Shown here piece after piece: positions 11,009 through 25,800 of a stretch of 64,000 nucleotides of DNA; positions within the stretch are counted from its first letter, which is position 1; each line of letters starts with the position of its first letter. The DNA comes from Marthasterias glacialis (Eukaryota; Echinodermata; Asteroidea; Forcipulatida; Asteriidae). Made by a program: the position numbers and the translations under genes. Where the stretch lies: positions 17,058,087 to 17,122,086 of the forward strand of contig OU452233.1 of NCBI GenBank assembly GCA_911728455.2, written 5' to 3'. The notes below the pieces were generated by a model that ran no database searches, was not told where the DNA came from, and saw only the letters and a list, made by a program, of their open reading frames with translations.

Positions 11009-11420
11009 TAACTCAACACCCAAACTGTGGACTCCGATTATGGCGGTATGCCATGTGAAGCATAATCAGTTGACTAAATGCAGTATTCAAACCAACAGAA
11101 TCAAATAAAACATGCTGTTGGAATTTAAAAGGTAATTTGATTGGGGTAATAAGGTAGTTTTTAACTGAAATGTCATAAACTTGCTGTACATATGTATATA
11201 TTTGCCTCATTAACTCCCCCCCACTAACCCCAACACTCCAGAGTGATTTACTAGGATCCTTCCCCACTCTAACAAATTCCAACACCATATGGGTAACTCA
11301 ACACCCACACTGTGGTACTCTGATTATGGTGGTATGCCTGAACCCATGTAAAGCATGATCAGATTACTCATGCAGTCCCCAGTCCAACACAACCCAACAA
11401 AACCTGCTGTTGAGTTTGAT
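11009..11420 (+). repeat. Tandem duplication, period about 283 bp
   Basis: gtaactcaacacccaaactg at 11009 recurs as gtaactcaacacccacactg at 11292, and the copies stay alignable for about 120 bp (ctgattatgg, aagcat, ctgctgtt). Intergenic between MED4 and PRSS16-like. Confidence 0.65.
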
Positions 11421-11929
11421 GGAATAGAGACTGTTAGGGTTAATGAATTAGACCATTTGCATTATCATGTTGATTTGTTACTGTACATAAGAACATATTA
11501 AAAACAAAAACCAACGCAAAAAAGAGAAGCACCTGTTTGATTTATTTCAAAAAATTATTTCAAAGGCTACACAACCTCCCTCTTTCCTTACTTTATAAGT
11601 ATTTTCAAATACTGTAGGTCACCAACAGGAAACATACATACACAATATGAAAAATTCTGAACTTTTTAAGTCACCAACAGAAGTCATCGACATCGATAAT
11701 AAGACATTTTACACCCCCCACAAATTGTATTAAAAATATAAAACCACTTTTAAGATGTGCTGGAAATGTCTACAAATCTCTCTGCAGAACTGAAACATTC
11801 TTAACAAATGAACCATATTTCATTGAATCAAACCTGAACTTAAATTTAGCTCTTAAAAACGGTAGTCTACTGCATGGTGTGAAAACCTTGTTTAACCTAT
11901 GCCACACTACACTGTAGTGCAGTCCATAC

Positions 11930-13255
11930 AGAGTTGAGCGTTGCATGCAATTGACCCTTCACGAAAATGGAGCCTGAGAACATGACAGGAATTGAAAAAA
12001 TTCATCGGGAATAAAAAGAGTAGTAACTCGGTCTTAAACGGCTGTTTAATTAAGACCTTTGGACATACACTGTAGCAAGCCTTGACCAAGGCTGCCTTTG
12101 GGCCTTTTCTAAGCCCCCAGTTATCCATGCACGGAGTCTGTAAGGTCGACACGCACTCGCACACAAACACAGAAATGCACAGAGTCCGTCAGGACGATAC
12201 ACATGCTCCCAAGCACATAGTCCACGCATTGGAGTCCGTTAGAGATCCACTCACTGTGTGGGACATTGATAATAATGCAGGAGCCTCTATTCGTAATAAA
12301 CACCGGCCGGCCAGCATGCTTTGATCAAGGCTACACTGTAGCAGGTCTGATACTTCAAGGAGGCAACGGAGGCAATTCCTCTGGTCATTGCCTTGGTGCC
12401 TTTGAAATGTTCCACTAGAAACTGACAATTTCCTCATTTAGAGGTGCCCTTTGGCAAGAAGTAAATGCCTTGGTGCCCTTGCCCTTAAGAGAACGAAGCA
12501 ATCAAACCTGCTGTCGGCTGTAGTACTAATTTACACAGGCCAGATTTAGTTTGTACATTACAGAGGCAACTCCATCTTTGTCCTCGGACATTGTTTTGGT
12601 TCCTTCATGAAGGAAAAACTGCCTCATGTCTTGTGTGGATGTGTGCAAGTCCCACACAACATGATCACATGTATCTACACGTACATGAACATGTATACAA
12701 GTTATAGTGCTTTCATACTGACGAGAGAGTATAATGTCAGGAGTATTACTAAACATCCATAAATACCTCAAGTTTAAGACAATTTGGGCAGTCCTATTGG
12801 TTGACAGGCGGTCACATGATTGTTTAAAGACCAGTTTTAAACGGCTATTAAAGACATACATGTAGCTGGAGCTATGAAGGCGCGCTCTGCGCTAATTATA
12901 GCCATAGGCGTGCTGGCGCACTAGCCTATGTGGGTGCTAATTTACGCGCAGCGCAATCAATATTTACTGGTACTCGATGTAAAGTCTAATAGTACAACTG
13001 TTTGAGAGTCACATGCGATTTGATCCTTTGCGAAATGGAGCCTGAGAATGTGACAGGAATCAAAATTCAATGGAAAAAAAGGAGTAGTGACTCGGTCTTA
13101 AACGGCCGTTTGAAACCTTGCAGAGTTTTGGCTGTGTGATAAAGGACCTTGTCTTCGGATTGCTCCTTTATCGGTTTTAAACGGTCATGTAAGAACTCAG
13201 TCAACACTCTTTTATTCCCTTTAAAGTAACAAAATACACATCCAAGATTACTCAA
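11930..13255. repeat. Intergenic region with dispersed repeat copies
   Basis: A block with gcctgagaacatgacagga and actcggtcttaaacgg at 11970-12080 is repeated at 13036-13118; further ttttaaacgg units lie at 12831 and 13172. A gcacc-rich MITE copy fills 12340-12510. No gene seen. Confidence 0.5.
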
Positions 13256-13779
13256 GTTCTAGATTTTCACAACTAAGTACCGGACAGGAAAACAGGTGTA
13301 ACTGGGCCAGAAAAAGCATTTTGTGATTGTCACATTATATCAGATTCTTTCAGATTTGATTTTTGACCTTTTCATAATTAAAGCTAAGATAGTACAATTG
13401 TAGGTAGATTGGTCTGATTCAACTGACGTAACCTGACGTCATCACCCATAATCAGGCATGCAACTTTGAATTAATAAAAAAAACAAGGAAATTACAATCT
13501 TTACAAGACTTTGTGCAGTGTTTTTTCCAATTTTCAATGGCATGAGTGTGAGGTGAAAAACGAGCAAATCAGCTGATCCGAGGAAAAGTTGCATGCCTGC
13601 ATAATAAATCTTGGTTGGGCCATTTTGGGAGTCCAATTGTAGTTGTACATTGTAGTTGACGCAGGTGTAGTTAAACTTGCACTAGATTTTTACCTGCAAG
13701 TCGACTCCCAAAATGGCAGACCATGGGTAGAGAGTAGCCACGTGTGACACCAGTCCAAGGGACATAGTCTACAAACATC

Positions 13780-13886
13780 TTATTGGATCCACTCCTCTAC
13801 CGTCTTGAAGATTGTATCCCTGGCCTGCAGGAGCTCTGGTGGGTCGGACGAAAGCGCTGGATACATGTTCGCACAGTGAGCAGTAC
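13780..13886 (-). CDS. PRSS16: PRSS16-like exon 10 (catalytic His, stop)
   Basis: Reads [20 protein letters not shown] and ends FKTVEEWIQ before TAA. His468 in AHCANM is the last triad member. Acceptor tttccgtcag. Confidence 0.93.
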
Positions 13887-16800
13887 CTGACGGAAACAAA
13901 CATGCCAAAACAAAACCAGCTTTAATTAAGCGTCCTTCAGTCCCAATGTCACCATTGGGTTGGATGTTAGCATTTTCATGGGAAGAAATAAATATTTTTT
14001 TTCAACCAGTTATCACCAGAAGCGTGTCGTGGCCGAGCGGTTTAGTGCTTCAGACTCAGGTTCAGGTGGCTATTTATTAGTCATCAGGATGTGGGTTCGA
14101 ATCCCGGTCATGACACTTGTTTCCTTCAGCAAGACACTTAACTACAATTGCTTCAAATAGGGGAAGAGGCAGTTATTATTATAAGTTCTTATAAAGCGCT
14201 ATTTCATGTAGATCACAGCGCTGATTAGAATATTTTCCAGCAAGGTATTCGGAGTTACTTTTTCAAGTATGAGACCTAATCCTTTACATAGCACCATGTA
14301 ACGGTTTACAAGGTGCTGTGGCGCAATCTGCAGCCGATCAAACCAGGAACGCCGGGGCGAACCCCTTCTCTTTTCGATAAGTGCACTGGGTTCTTTTACA
14401 TGCATTACACAACACACGGGACCTACGGCTTTACGTCTCATCCGAAGGACGCAGCAATAAAATGGTTAAGTGTCTTGCTTAAGGACACAAGTGTCACGAC
14501 CGGGACTCAAACCCACACTCTGCTGATCAGAAACACCAGAGCTTGAGTCCGGTGTATTTATCCGCTCGGCCACAACACACCAGTTATGTTTGTCTCACAA
14601 CGAATTCACCCCTCCTTGTTCTTAGCTGTGCCGTGAAGAGACTTGCGTTTGTATCTCTCCATGTCTTGTTTCTGCACATTGGGGCAGGTTTTTATCTCTT
14701 CAAAAAGTAGCCCTCACCTCGAGTGGCCTTTGGGCCTTGTGATGGGCGAATTGCATTAATTTTTTTTTGTTTTAAGACGCATATTAGCAAAACTTTTATG
14801 GACAGACTTGTAAATACGCCTGGACATTCCAATGTGTAGCATGTACAGCGCATGCACAGCGCATGCACTCACCTCGTTACATTTACCCTCGTAACAAAGA
14901 GGGACAATGGGTACTGGAATTTCATGCTCCAATTTCCCTTTTTTCCTGGGGTTATTGTGTAAGTCCTCAATTCCAGACCTTTGTCCTTTGGTTTGACAAA
15001 TGAGGATTACGAGAGATCGATAGGCTGCCACCATCGTTTTTGGCATGGGAGGCAAGGCGGAGATTACAGCATGCCGTAGCCGAATATCAGCCCTGGCTTA
15101 TTGCCAAGGTTTGGCCGATTCATGGTGAACAGAAGCCACATTTCATTGAAATAGAACAACCAAACCAGCAACATTTCATGGGAATTTTGTTGTCTTTACT
15201 TGGTTAAAACCCATGTACAACATTGGTATTTTGTCAAAGACAGTATCCACACTATATGTGACCCAACATATACATGAATAAACAAACCTGTGAAAGTTTA
15301 AGCTCAAAGTGGAGCCACAAGAAAATAGTGAAAAAAAAAAAACCTGTGAAAGTTTAAGCTCAAAGTGGAGCCACAATAGTGAAGAAAAAAAAACTGAAAT
15401 GTTTTCACTGTTTTGGAACATTGAGTTTTGGTCTCCTGAGATGAAAAGAGTATTTGACAGTATAAGGCAGGCCTCGAATTAACCCATGGCACCCACAGTA
15501 ATTACCGTTGTGCCCTGTGCTTTTGCCGTGGTGCCCTTTGCAAAGGTTCCACTACAAACTTACATTTTCCTCATAGAAGTGCCCTTCTCCAGAGGAAAAT
15601 TGCTGTGCCCTTTCAAGTGTGTGGTTCAAGGCCTGGTAAGGTAAGATTTGTTTCCGGCTTCTTATTTTCATTTGTCTTTGCTTGTTTCTTTGTGGGGTTG
15701 ATTGCTCAAAGTCAAAATGCTTTGACGCTTTAACCACGGGCGTCATCGTCGTGTGAATGTGTTTTATTTCTTTACTGTATATTTTGTTTCTGAAACGAAC
15801 GGTTTACACGTGTAACCGACCGTTTCAGAAACTGATTAACTGATACCATCTATTCTATGAAACAAAATTGCAGCATTTACCATGTATGTAAACTGCCTGT
15901 TCCTCGTCGGAGATGTCTTTGGTTATTCCGAGATAATGCCAGGGATCAATGGAGCCGTTTGGAAAGATCACCTTTGTTGCTCGGATGCCCATACCACCGT
16001 AGTTGGTGTTGGTACGAGCGATACCTCGGGAGAGCGTCGACTTATTGAACTGCTTTCCGTAGATGTCGGAGCACATCTGCAGAGAAAAACTAACAAACAG
16101 AAAAGGAAATAAAGTTAAAGAAATTGGTCAAATTTCATGGCTCTGCTTACTGCGGAATTCTGGGCTTGTGGCCCATAGAAGTATGTACTTCAATAAGCTT
16201 CGAGTGCAGAATTCTGTGGTAAGTATTTGGCCAGGGTGGTGTATTGGCTATCATTGGAATGATGATAATAATAATACTGTACACTTATAAAGTGCCATGT
16301 CTGTCATAAATGACACTCCTGGTGCTGAATTATCAAATCTGGTGGAGTGGAGATCGTTACGAATGATTTTATGAGAAGAAGCAACCATAATACAACACCT
16401 TGAAAGGGATACAAGGTGAGGTGGCGCATATTGCTGCCAGACCATGCCAGAAACACCGGGGCAAACCCCTTTCTCTTAACGATAAGTGTACTGGGTTCTT
16501 TTACGTGCATTACACAACACACGGGACCAACGGCTTTACGTCCCATCCGAAGGACGATACAATAATGGTTAGGTCTCTTGCTTAAGGACACAAGTGTTAA
16601 GACCAGGACTCGAACCCACACTCTGCTGATGATTGGTTGTAAAATGTTAAGCTAGAAACTGACACTGTTAAGCAGTTGCCGCCGGGAATCGTTTTACTTT
16701 GAAGGTACCGTTGGCACAAAGAAACCCTGACTTGACAATGTCAAGAGAAGAAAGATTTTCTTTGTTGGATCGTCCGTTTTTGTTTCTCGACTGAGAAAAT

Positions 16801-19800
16801 GTCAAATTCACACAGCGTGAATTGCAAAACGTCGGCCGTTACCTACGCTATTGGAGTGGTAGTAAACATGGAATCATGGCTCGATTGCCGGCTCACTCTG
16901 ACTGACCTCCGTTCAGCCGAAATACAATGAATGAACAATGGTGGAAGCCTCTCGATGTCTCGTAATCCTCCTTTTGGACCAAAAGGACAAAGGTCTGTAA
17001 CCAGGGATTACACAAAAGTTGCCTCTGAAAAGCCACAAAATGCAAGAATTTATGAGACCTTTTTTTGACTTTGTGCTCCATAGTTGAATGACCTTGCGAC
17101 CTTTGCTCCTGTGGTCCGAAATTACATATTGACATTTTAAGACGGCTTCCGCTTCCAGGCAGGGGAAACATTTGCGTGTATTCACGTCATCTGTTTTCAA
17201 CTGGTTAAAAATTGGTTCTCTTCCTAATAGAGTTTTAATCTGAAATGCTTCTATTGACCCCTTGCACGCACTCACACATGGTGACTGTGCCACGCTCACA
17301 ATTTTTGGAAGTAAATGCGTCTGTGCAAACTGTGTCGCCTGAAATTTGAACTACACTGTATAACACAAGGAGACATTGACTTTCAAAATGGCGCAACCAA
17401 GATTGTTGTGATGATGACGTCAGGTCAAATGGGTCTATAACAGAAATGTGTATTTCGGTCCAATGGCATTTCGTGGCTGAGCGGTCTAGTGTACCTGAGT
17501 CAAGCTCTCTTTAGCAGCAAAGCTATCTGGGTATGGGTTCAAATCCCTGTCATTGCACTTGTGTACTTAACTATGATTGCTTCTCTTCACCCGGGAGTAA
17601 ATGGGTACCTGAATGGGCAGAGAGATGGTTCTTTCTTCAAAACTACAAGTACTGCTATTAGTAACTGCTCTACCTTAGGGGAAAGTGGTGTCCAAAGGGC
17701 TGATCTATGCTGTCTGATGTCTGGAAGAATCCAAACTCCGTGCATGTCTGATACACCCACTGCCGACCTGTTAAAAAACAAACAAGTAATTCATCAAAAC
17801 AGATTGCCACAAGTTGTTAAAAGATCCCAAGTTTTGACTTTTTGAATGCACTCTCAAAAGTCGTCCTCTGAGAAAAAATACAAGGCAACCTAAAATGTTC
17901 TGCAACATAAAGGTCAAATATCAGGTGTTGAAGGAATAACACTTCCTTGGTTTTGTTTTTTTAGACAAGCCAAGTCACTCCCATCCTCTGGTTTCAATAA
18001 ATGCACGGTGGTACTGTTTTAGTGAAAACAACAAATGGTTTTTCAGTTTTGTCAGAATTTATTTTTCACATCATATGCTTTAAAAAAAAAAGAAAAAAAA
18101 AATGAATAATTTAAGTTTGTGTCATGAAATTGTAAGAGCTACAAGTGTCAAGAAAAGCAATCAAGAAATATTGTGTATGGGTACAGGTACTTGGCAATAA
18201 GTTAGGGTACAAAACGCCAAGGAGCAATTATGGCTAAGTATTTTGCTCAAGGACACAAGTGCCGGGACCGATATTCGAACCTACATTGTGATGATTCAGC
18301 TCGGCCAAGATACGCCAGCCTTCTTGTAGGCTATAGTCTTTAGTCATGAACATGTAAAACTTGCCAAAAATTGAGTTCATCTCTCACAGACAGTTGGGTT
18401 TTTAATGCTGCAACGTTTGAGATGCTCACTTACTAACTTTGAAACCTAACTAATCCTGTACGTTGACAGGACTAATCCTGTACGTTGAATGAGAAAAAAA
18501 TGAAGAGTTAAGTTAACTCCATATATTTGGGAGACAAGAGATAATCCATAACTTGTTTAATTTTTGTTTAGTGATTTTTATGTACCACAATTGGTTGAGG
18601 TCGTTACAATGGCAAAAAACTTCGTCTTTATTTGTGACCCTCTCCTTGCCCAAACCAGGTACTTGCTGACAAAAACTCAAAACTGGGTTCAGAAATAGAT
18701 GAGAATAAGAGCTTTTGTGGCGTGTCGTGGAAGAGCGGATAAGAACACTGGACTCAAGCTCTGGTTTTTCTGATCAGCAGAGTGTGGGTTCGAGTCCCGG
18801 TCGTGACACTTGTGTCCTTAAGCAAGACACTTAACCATCATTGCTGCATCCTTCGGATGGGAGGTAAAGCCAGAGATCCCGTGTGTTGTGTAATGCACGT
18901 ACAAAGAACCCAGTACGCTTATCGCAAAGAGAAGGGGTTTGCCCCGGTGTTCCTGGTCTGATCGACTGCAGATTGCGCCACAGCACCTTGTAAAGCATCA
19001 CATGGTGCTATGTAATGGAACAGGTCTCATACTTCAAAAAATGTTACATTGCAGGAAAAAAGTACTGAGCGCTTTGAGACGCCCATTGGCAATAATGGAG
19101 CAACAATGGTTAAGTGTCTTGCTTAAGGACACAAATGTCAAAGCCGGGATTCGAACCCACACTCTGCTGATCAGAAACACCAGAGCTTGAGTCCGGTGTT
19201 CTTATCTGCTCGGCCACGACACGCCACAAAATTATAAGATTCCAAAGACCTTACCTCCTTCAGAAGCTGAGCTTTTCCATGATGTCTCTCTCATATCTTT
19301 GATCATAGTGTCATATGAGATATCCAGGCAAGGGTCTCCGTACGTCTTTAAGAGAAGTGCATTAACCGCAGCATAACGGTCAATTTCTTCACCGATGGAC
19401 ACATTTACCATGATGTCACACAAAGTGTCAATGGTAATGTCTGTGCCAACTGCTCCCTGTAAAAAAAAATAAAAAATAAAAAAATTAATTAAACCCACTT
19501 GAAACCATTGATATGTAAAGTTACTAGAAGAAATCTACACTGGAGCAACAGCAAAAATACACATTGACAAAGACATCTCACAGGAAATCAACATCAACAG
19601 GGGAGTTAGGCAAGGGGACCCAATATCACCCAAAATCTTCACTGCTGTGTTGGAGGAAGTTTTCAAAAACACCTCCCTAGATGAGAAAGGGTATAACATT
19701 GATGGCGAAATGTTGACAGATCTACGCTTTGCAGATGATGTGGCTCTGGTCACCTCTTCTGTTAACGATTTGGAAGTGCAAATAAATGAAGTAAACAGCA

Positions 19801-22800
19801 AAAGTAAAGACATAGGTTTAAAGATGCACAAGGGAAAGACAAAATACATGACAAACTTCAACACAGATGACACAATAATGGTGGAAGACCAACAGATCAG
19901 CAGGGTCACCGAGTACAAATACTTGGGCCAAACAGTCAAAATGCAAGATAACACTCAAGATGAAGTCTCAGTCAGGATTAAGTCAGGATGGAGTTCCTTT
20001 GGAAGGTACCGAGGTATACTTTGTGATAAGAACATTCCTATGGCACTTAGGAGAAAAGTATACGATCAGTGTGTACTACCGACCATAACATATGGAGCAG
20101 AAACATGGACAACAACAAAACTAATAGAACACAAACTCCGTACAGCACAAAGAGCAATGGAAAGACAAATGCTACACATCTCAATCAGAGACAGGATCAA
20201 ATGCACAGAAATACGAAAGAAAACTGGAGTAAGAGACATCATAAGGACAATAAAACAAGCTAAATGGAGATGGGCTAGACACACTGCCAGAAGTGAAGAC
20301 AACAGGTGGACAACAAGACTAATGGACTGGCAACCAAGGACAGGGAAAAGGAAAAGAGGTAGACAGAGAAGAAGATGGAGAGATGACATCAAGGAATATG
20401 CAGGAACAACATGGACAAGAACAGCAAGAAAGAGAAATGAATGGCATATCCATGAGGAGGGCTACATCCTACATTGGATGACCACAGCCTAAATGATGAA
20501 ACCACTCAACTGCACAAGTTGTGTGTCATGATTTATATGTTTTTACTGTAGTTTACTGTAAATAGCTAAGATTCCATCTAATTATGTGCTAGTACAAGTA
20601 GACTAGTCAGCAGTGTATAGAGCAACATAGCTTTGGTTTTGTTCTTTCAGTTAAGTCATATAATAGACAGCTAGGACACATAGGTCAACCCAGAGCAGAG
20701 ATTTCTGGAATGCGGATTATAATAGAGGGCCATAGCTTTTCTCAGTTAGAGTATGGGGAATATTTGATAGCGAGGCAGTATTTTATGCAAATTAATTCTT
20801 ACAGTTTAAACTTGTGATAGTGAGGCGGGGTTTATGCAAATAGCAAGTGGTTGGTATGTAGGTTTTGGGCGTAGTCCAGGGAGATCACCATGAGACAGCA
20901 GCGAAGCAACATGTTTTTCCCCCACTCTGTTGGCTGCTGATATTTTTCATGTTAACGACGCCTGCTGGAAAGGAAAGGCTCAATTTTAAGAGCCGATTAA
21001 ATAAGACAACCTGAGTGGTTATGCCTGTGTGGCAACAATTTATTTGGAGGAAAATTAAACCAGGCAGAGTGGAGAGAAAGACCAACACCGTATGAAGAAA
21101 AGCTGTAAGTAAAAACTATTTGTTGAATTTTCAGAGTGATAGAGGAATGCAGCTAGTATTATTGAACAATGTTGGCCTATTTGAAGACTTCACAGAAGAT
21201 TGTAATGTATTTGAAAATTTCACACAAGATTCGAATGATGATCTAATAATGTATTTGAAGATGTCACTAAGTTGTCGATGAAGATTTAATATGCTTTTGA
21301 AGATTTCAAGGAAAATGGAAAATGGTAATTTAATGCACTCGGAAGTGAGATGTTCATGATAACTCATGCAATTGACAAAGTGTAATTAGCTTGGAACAGT
21401 CACTGCAAAATATTATCAGAATTGTTGGGTTGTTTTACCTATATGATGATATAGATGGCCAATTAATGGAGACACAGAAGCCAAAGCAGAGCTGATGTGA
21501 GAAGGTCAACCAATGCTTAGCGCATCTCTGGAAGTGCCAGAAGGTTGAGAACGTGTGGTTGTGATTCGCCAGTTAAATGGAGTCGGCAAATGGGCGACCA
21601 CCTATGAGAACACACTAATGTGGAAAACTGACAGGTTTTTATGAACCGAACTGAACATTTTGTTTCTTTGGAGCGATGGATCGGAACTTCGTGTCCATAT
21701 TTTTGAACTGTGGAAGTGCGGAGCAAACACTGATATTTAAGTGTGGTTTAAGCAGAAGTATCTGATAATTGGATATGATTTGATGACTTAATTGTAGTTT
21801 GAAAAACCGGGAGGTCAACAGTTTGAGGGGTCGATTGCGATTTAATTATAAAATTGGAGATTGTGAGAATTTTGAAATTCTCAGAAGTTGGGAAGATTCA
21901 TAAGATTTGTTTTGTATTAATTTATCAAAATTCCAGCTGGACTGATTGTGACAATGTGTGCACTATTGGTGGATTGATATATTTTTAATAATAATACAGA
22001 GAAGTTTAATCACAATTCCGTTTCCGTATTTTCTTTAACAACTGTTCGTTTTAAAACTGCTATTATTTGAATTTAGTGAAAAATCACGACAATTTGGGGG
22101 CTTGTCCGGGAGTAAAAAAAAAAAGAAAAAAAAGAGAGATTAGGAGTGCGGAAAACGAACAAACTTTAAGGAAAGACAGAATCACTGCAAATATGATTTA
22201 TTTTGTCACCAATCTTGTATTATAGAGATGTGTTGTAAATATTATCTTGTGTGACATATCGCATAGTGTTGTATTGATCTTTTGCTCTCATCCTGGTTTA
22301 ACACTTCTGCGTGGAGCGCTGCTATTTTTTTTGTATTTTTCCAGATAGTGCGTGTCACCATGAATGTGAAGGAGCTGACCGAGTTGGGGAAAAAGTCCTT
22401 CGAGTTGAGTGGTGAGGACTTACTGGACTTCGTCAGGGAAGAGAGAGATAGGCAGGATAGACGAGAGAAGGAATTATGGGCACATCAGAATGAGGATAGG
22501 GCAGAAAAGGAACGATTGGATAGGGATGAGAGGGCTTACCAGTTAGAGTTGCGTAGGCAGGAAATGACGATTCTAGAGTTGAAGCTCAAGGCACAGGAGA
22601 CAAAAGCCAGTGAAGATAGTGTAGGTTCAGACAGTAAGCTAGGGAATAGTAAGCTTAAGGCTCGTGCCCCTAAGTTACCACCCTTCGATGACTCCAAGGA
22701 CGATGTGGATGCATACTTGCAGCGATATGAAAGGTACGCTGTTAGTCAGGACTGGTCGAAGACAGACTGGGCGATAAACTTAAGTGCTTTGTTGAAGGGT

Positions 22801-25800
22801 AAGGCACTAGAGGTGTATGCTAGGCTAGATGTAGAAGATGCAAAGGAATATCAGGTACTTAAAACTGCTCTCCTTAAGAGATACAGGATGACAGAAGATG
22901 GATTTAGACTGAAGTTTCGCACAGCTAGACCAGAACCAGGCGAGACCCCAACCCAGTTCGCTGTTAGATTAGATAATTTAATGACACGTTGGGTCGATTT
23001 AGCTGCCATTAAGCGGTCTTATGAAGGCTTGTCAGACTTACTATTGCGGGAGCAGTACATTAACGGGTGTAATAGGGAGTTGAGTCTATTCCTCAAAGAA
23101 AGAAAACCCACAAGCATCAGGGAAATGTCGAAGTTGGCAGAGCAGTACACTGAAGCACATGCAGGTCTCTTTGCAGCACCAGGTCATCAGACCCCCTACC
23201 GACGACCTTATCAGCAACACCCACCCCAACCTTCAAACAACCGAAGTCAACCAGATAGCGGCAAAGGTGCTCCTAGAGAAAGACACCCTAGTCTGCGAAC
23301 AACTAACTCTTCTTACTTAAGTAGAACATGCTACTCATGTGGTAAAACCGGGCACATTGCTAGGAACTGTAGAAGTACTAGGCCTACGAGTCGTAGCTAT
23401 GGTAACACTAGGAACAGCTACAACTTCACCAAAGTAGCGGGTATGGTAAACGATGATGGCCTTATGCACGGGCGGGCACCAGTGGGTAGCAGTAGCCAGA
23501 ATAACTTGCAGGCATCCAGTCTAGGTCAGAGTCATAAGGAGACATGTTGTAAGTGTGATAGAGGCTATCAGGGATCCATAGCAGCAGAAGCAGTAGCTTG
23601 TGTATTAACGCCCCCAGAACGATTATTTGATTGCTGTATTAAGGACAATCAGGTTACTTTGAATTGCGGACATGTGTTGCCCCTTATGAGTGCGGCATGT
23701 AAGGAATTATCTGAACGTATGCCTGTAGTGAAGGGACAAATAGGAGATAGAACAGTTACTGTATTAAGAGACAGTGGTTGTAGTGCCGTGGTAGTCCGTC
23801 AGGATTTAGTTGAACCAGGTAGCTTAACAGGACAGAATAAGATGTGTGTCTTGATCGATGGTTCAGTTAGAAAAGCCCCAGTTGCCAATGTGTACCTTAA
23901 CACCCCATTCTTTGTTGGTCAAACTGAAGCTCTTTGTATGCACGATACCTTATATGATGTCATTGTGGGCAACATAGTTGGAGCAAGGTCACCTGGAGAT
24001 CCTGACCGGCATTGGTGTTTTAGCAAACATCAGGACCCTCAAGATCGGCAAGCAGTTGTGCAGACTCAAGCAGTACAGACACGAGCACAAAAACAAGCTA
24101 CAGAGAAACCACTTAAGAAACTGAAGGTGCCAGAAGCGATACCTGATATACAGAAAGATGACTTCATGAAAGCTCAACAGAATGATCCAAGTTTGGACAG
24201 GATGCGTGAGCTAATTTCAAGGAAGGGAGAGAGAACAACCGAAAGAGGAGGAAAGTCAAGGTTCATTGAATCCAAAAACTTAATTTATCGGGAGTTTTCA
24301 TCTCCGCAGGTTGAGCATGGTAATGTCTTTCTTCAACTCGTTGTGCCAAGAGAACACCGCCCGCACGTTATGAAGATAGCCCACGAGTCCAGCCTTGGAG
24401 GACATCAAGGTATCAAGCGAACAACCGACAAGATCACCACCAACTTCTATTGGCCAGGAATCCATGCAGACGTGAAGAGATTCTGCAAGTCATGTGACAT
24501 CTGTCAACGGACAGTACACAAAGGCAGGGTGAGAAAGGCACCACTGGGGAGTATGCCATTGATTGAGGTACCATTTGATCGGGTTGCCATAGATATCGTA
24601 GGACCAATTAAACCATCTACCGAGAGAGGTCATCGTTTTATACTCACATTTGTAGACTATGCAACCAGATACCCGGAGGCAGTGCCCTTGCTGAGTATTG
24701 AAACAACGCGGGTTGCAGAGGCCATGGTTGATGTTTTCAGTAGAGTTGGCATACCGCGGGAGATATTAACGGATCAAGGGTCGCAATTTACATCGGGTCT
24801 TATGAGAGAAGTTAGCCGACTACTGTCCATTAGACAACTCACAACCACCCCCTATCACCCGGCATGCAACGGGCTTGTTGAAAGGTTCAATGGAACTCTC
24901 AAACAGATGCTCAAAAGGATGTGCTCAGAGAAACCCAGAGATTGGGACAGGTTCATTGCTCCACTGTTATTCGCTTACAGGGAAGCACCACAAGCCAGCC
25001 TAGGCTTCTCACCTTTTGAATTATTGTATGGCAGAGCTGTCCGAGGGCCCATGATGATATTGCGAGAGTTGTGGTCTGGAGAGGTTAAAACACAGGAAGT
25101 CAGGACTACATACCAGTATATCCTGGACTTACGAGAAAGACTGGAGAGCACATGCAAAATGGCCCAAGATGTACTGAGAGATGCCATGGGGAGAACAAAG
25201 AAATACTACAACCGAAAGACCAGCCCAAGAAACATAAAGGTGGGAGACAAAGTTTTGCTTCTTCTTCCAACGGATCAGAACAAACTACTGATGCAATGGA
25301 AGGGGCCATTCACAGTTTTAGAGAAGCGGGGAGCGTTAGACTTCAACATTGAGATGGGTGGAGGAAACAAGACCTTTCATGTTAACATGCTAAAGAAGTA
25401 CATAGGCAGGGACAATCCGAGAGATTCTTCTTCAGACACTACTCCAGCATGTGGTGTCATTGATTGTGTGTGCGTCGCCGTCATCCAAGACGACGAATCA
25501 GAAGGTCCACCATTTCAAACCAGCATAGAGAGAATTGAATTGCCTGTTATGACGAGCACAGAAACAATAGACGATATAAAGATCAACGAAGAACTGTCTC
25601 AAACACACCAACGTCAGCTAAAGAGAATCCTGTGTAACTACAAAGACATTTTGACAGACCTACCAGGCACAACAGATGTAGCAGAGCATGAAATCAGACT
25701 CACCTCTGACCAACCTCTCCGATTGAAACCATATCCACTTCCTCACGCACTACGAGATACTGTCAAGTCTGAAGTCAAGAGTATGCTTGACATGAACATT

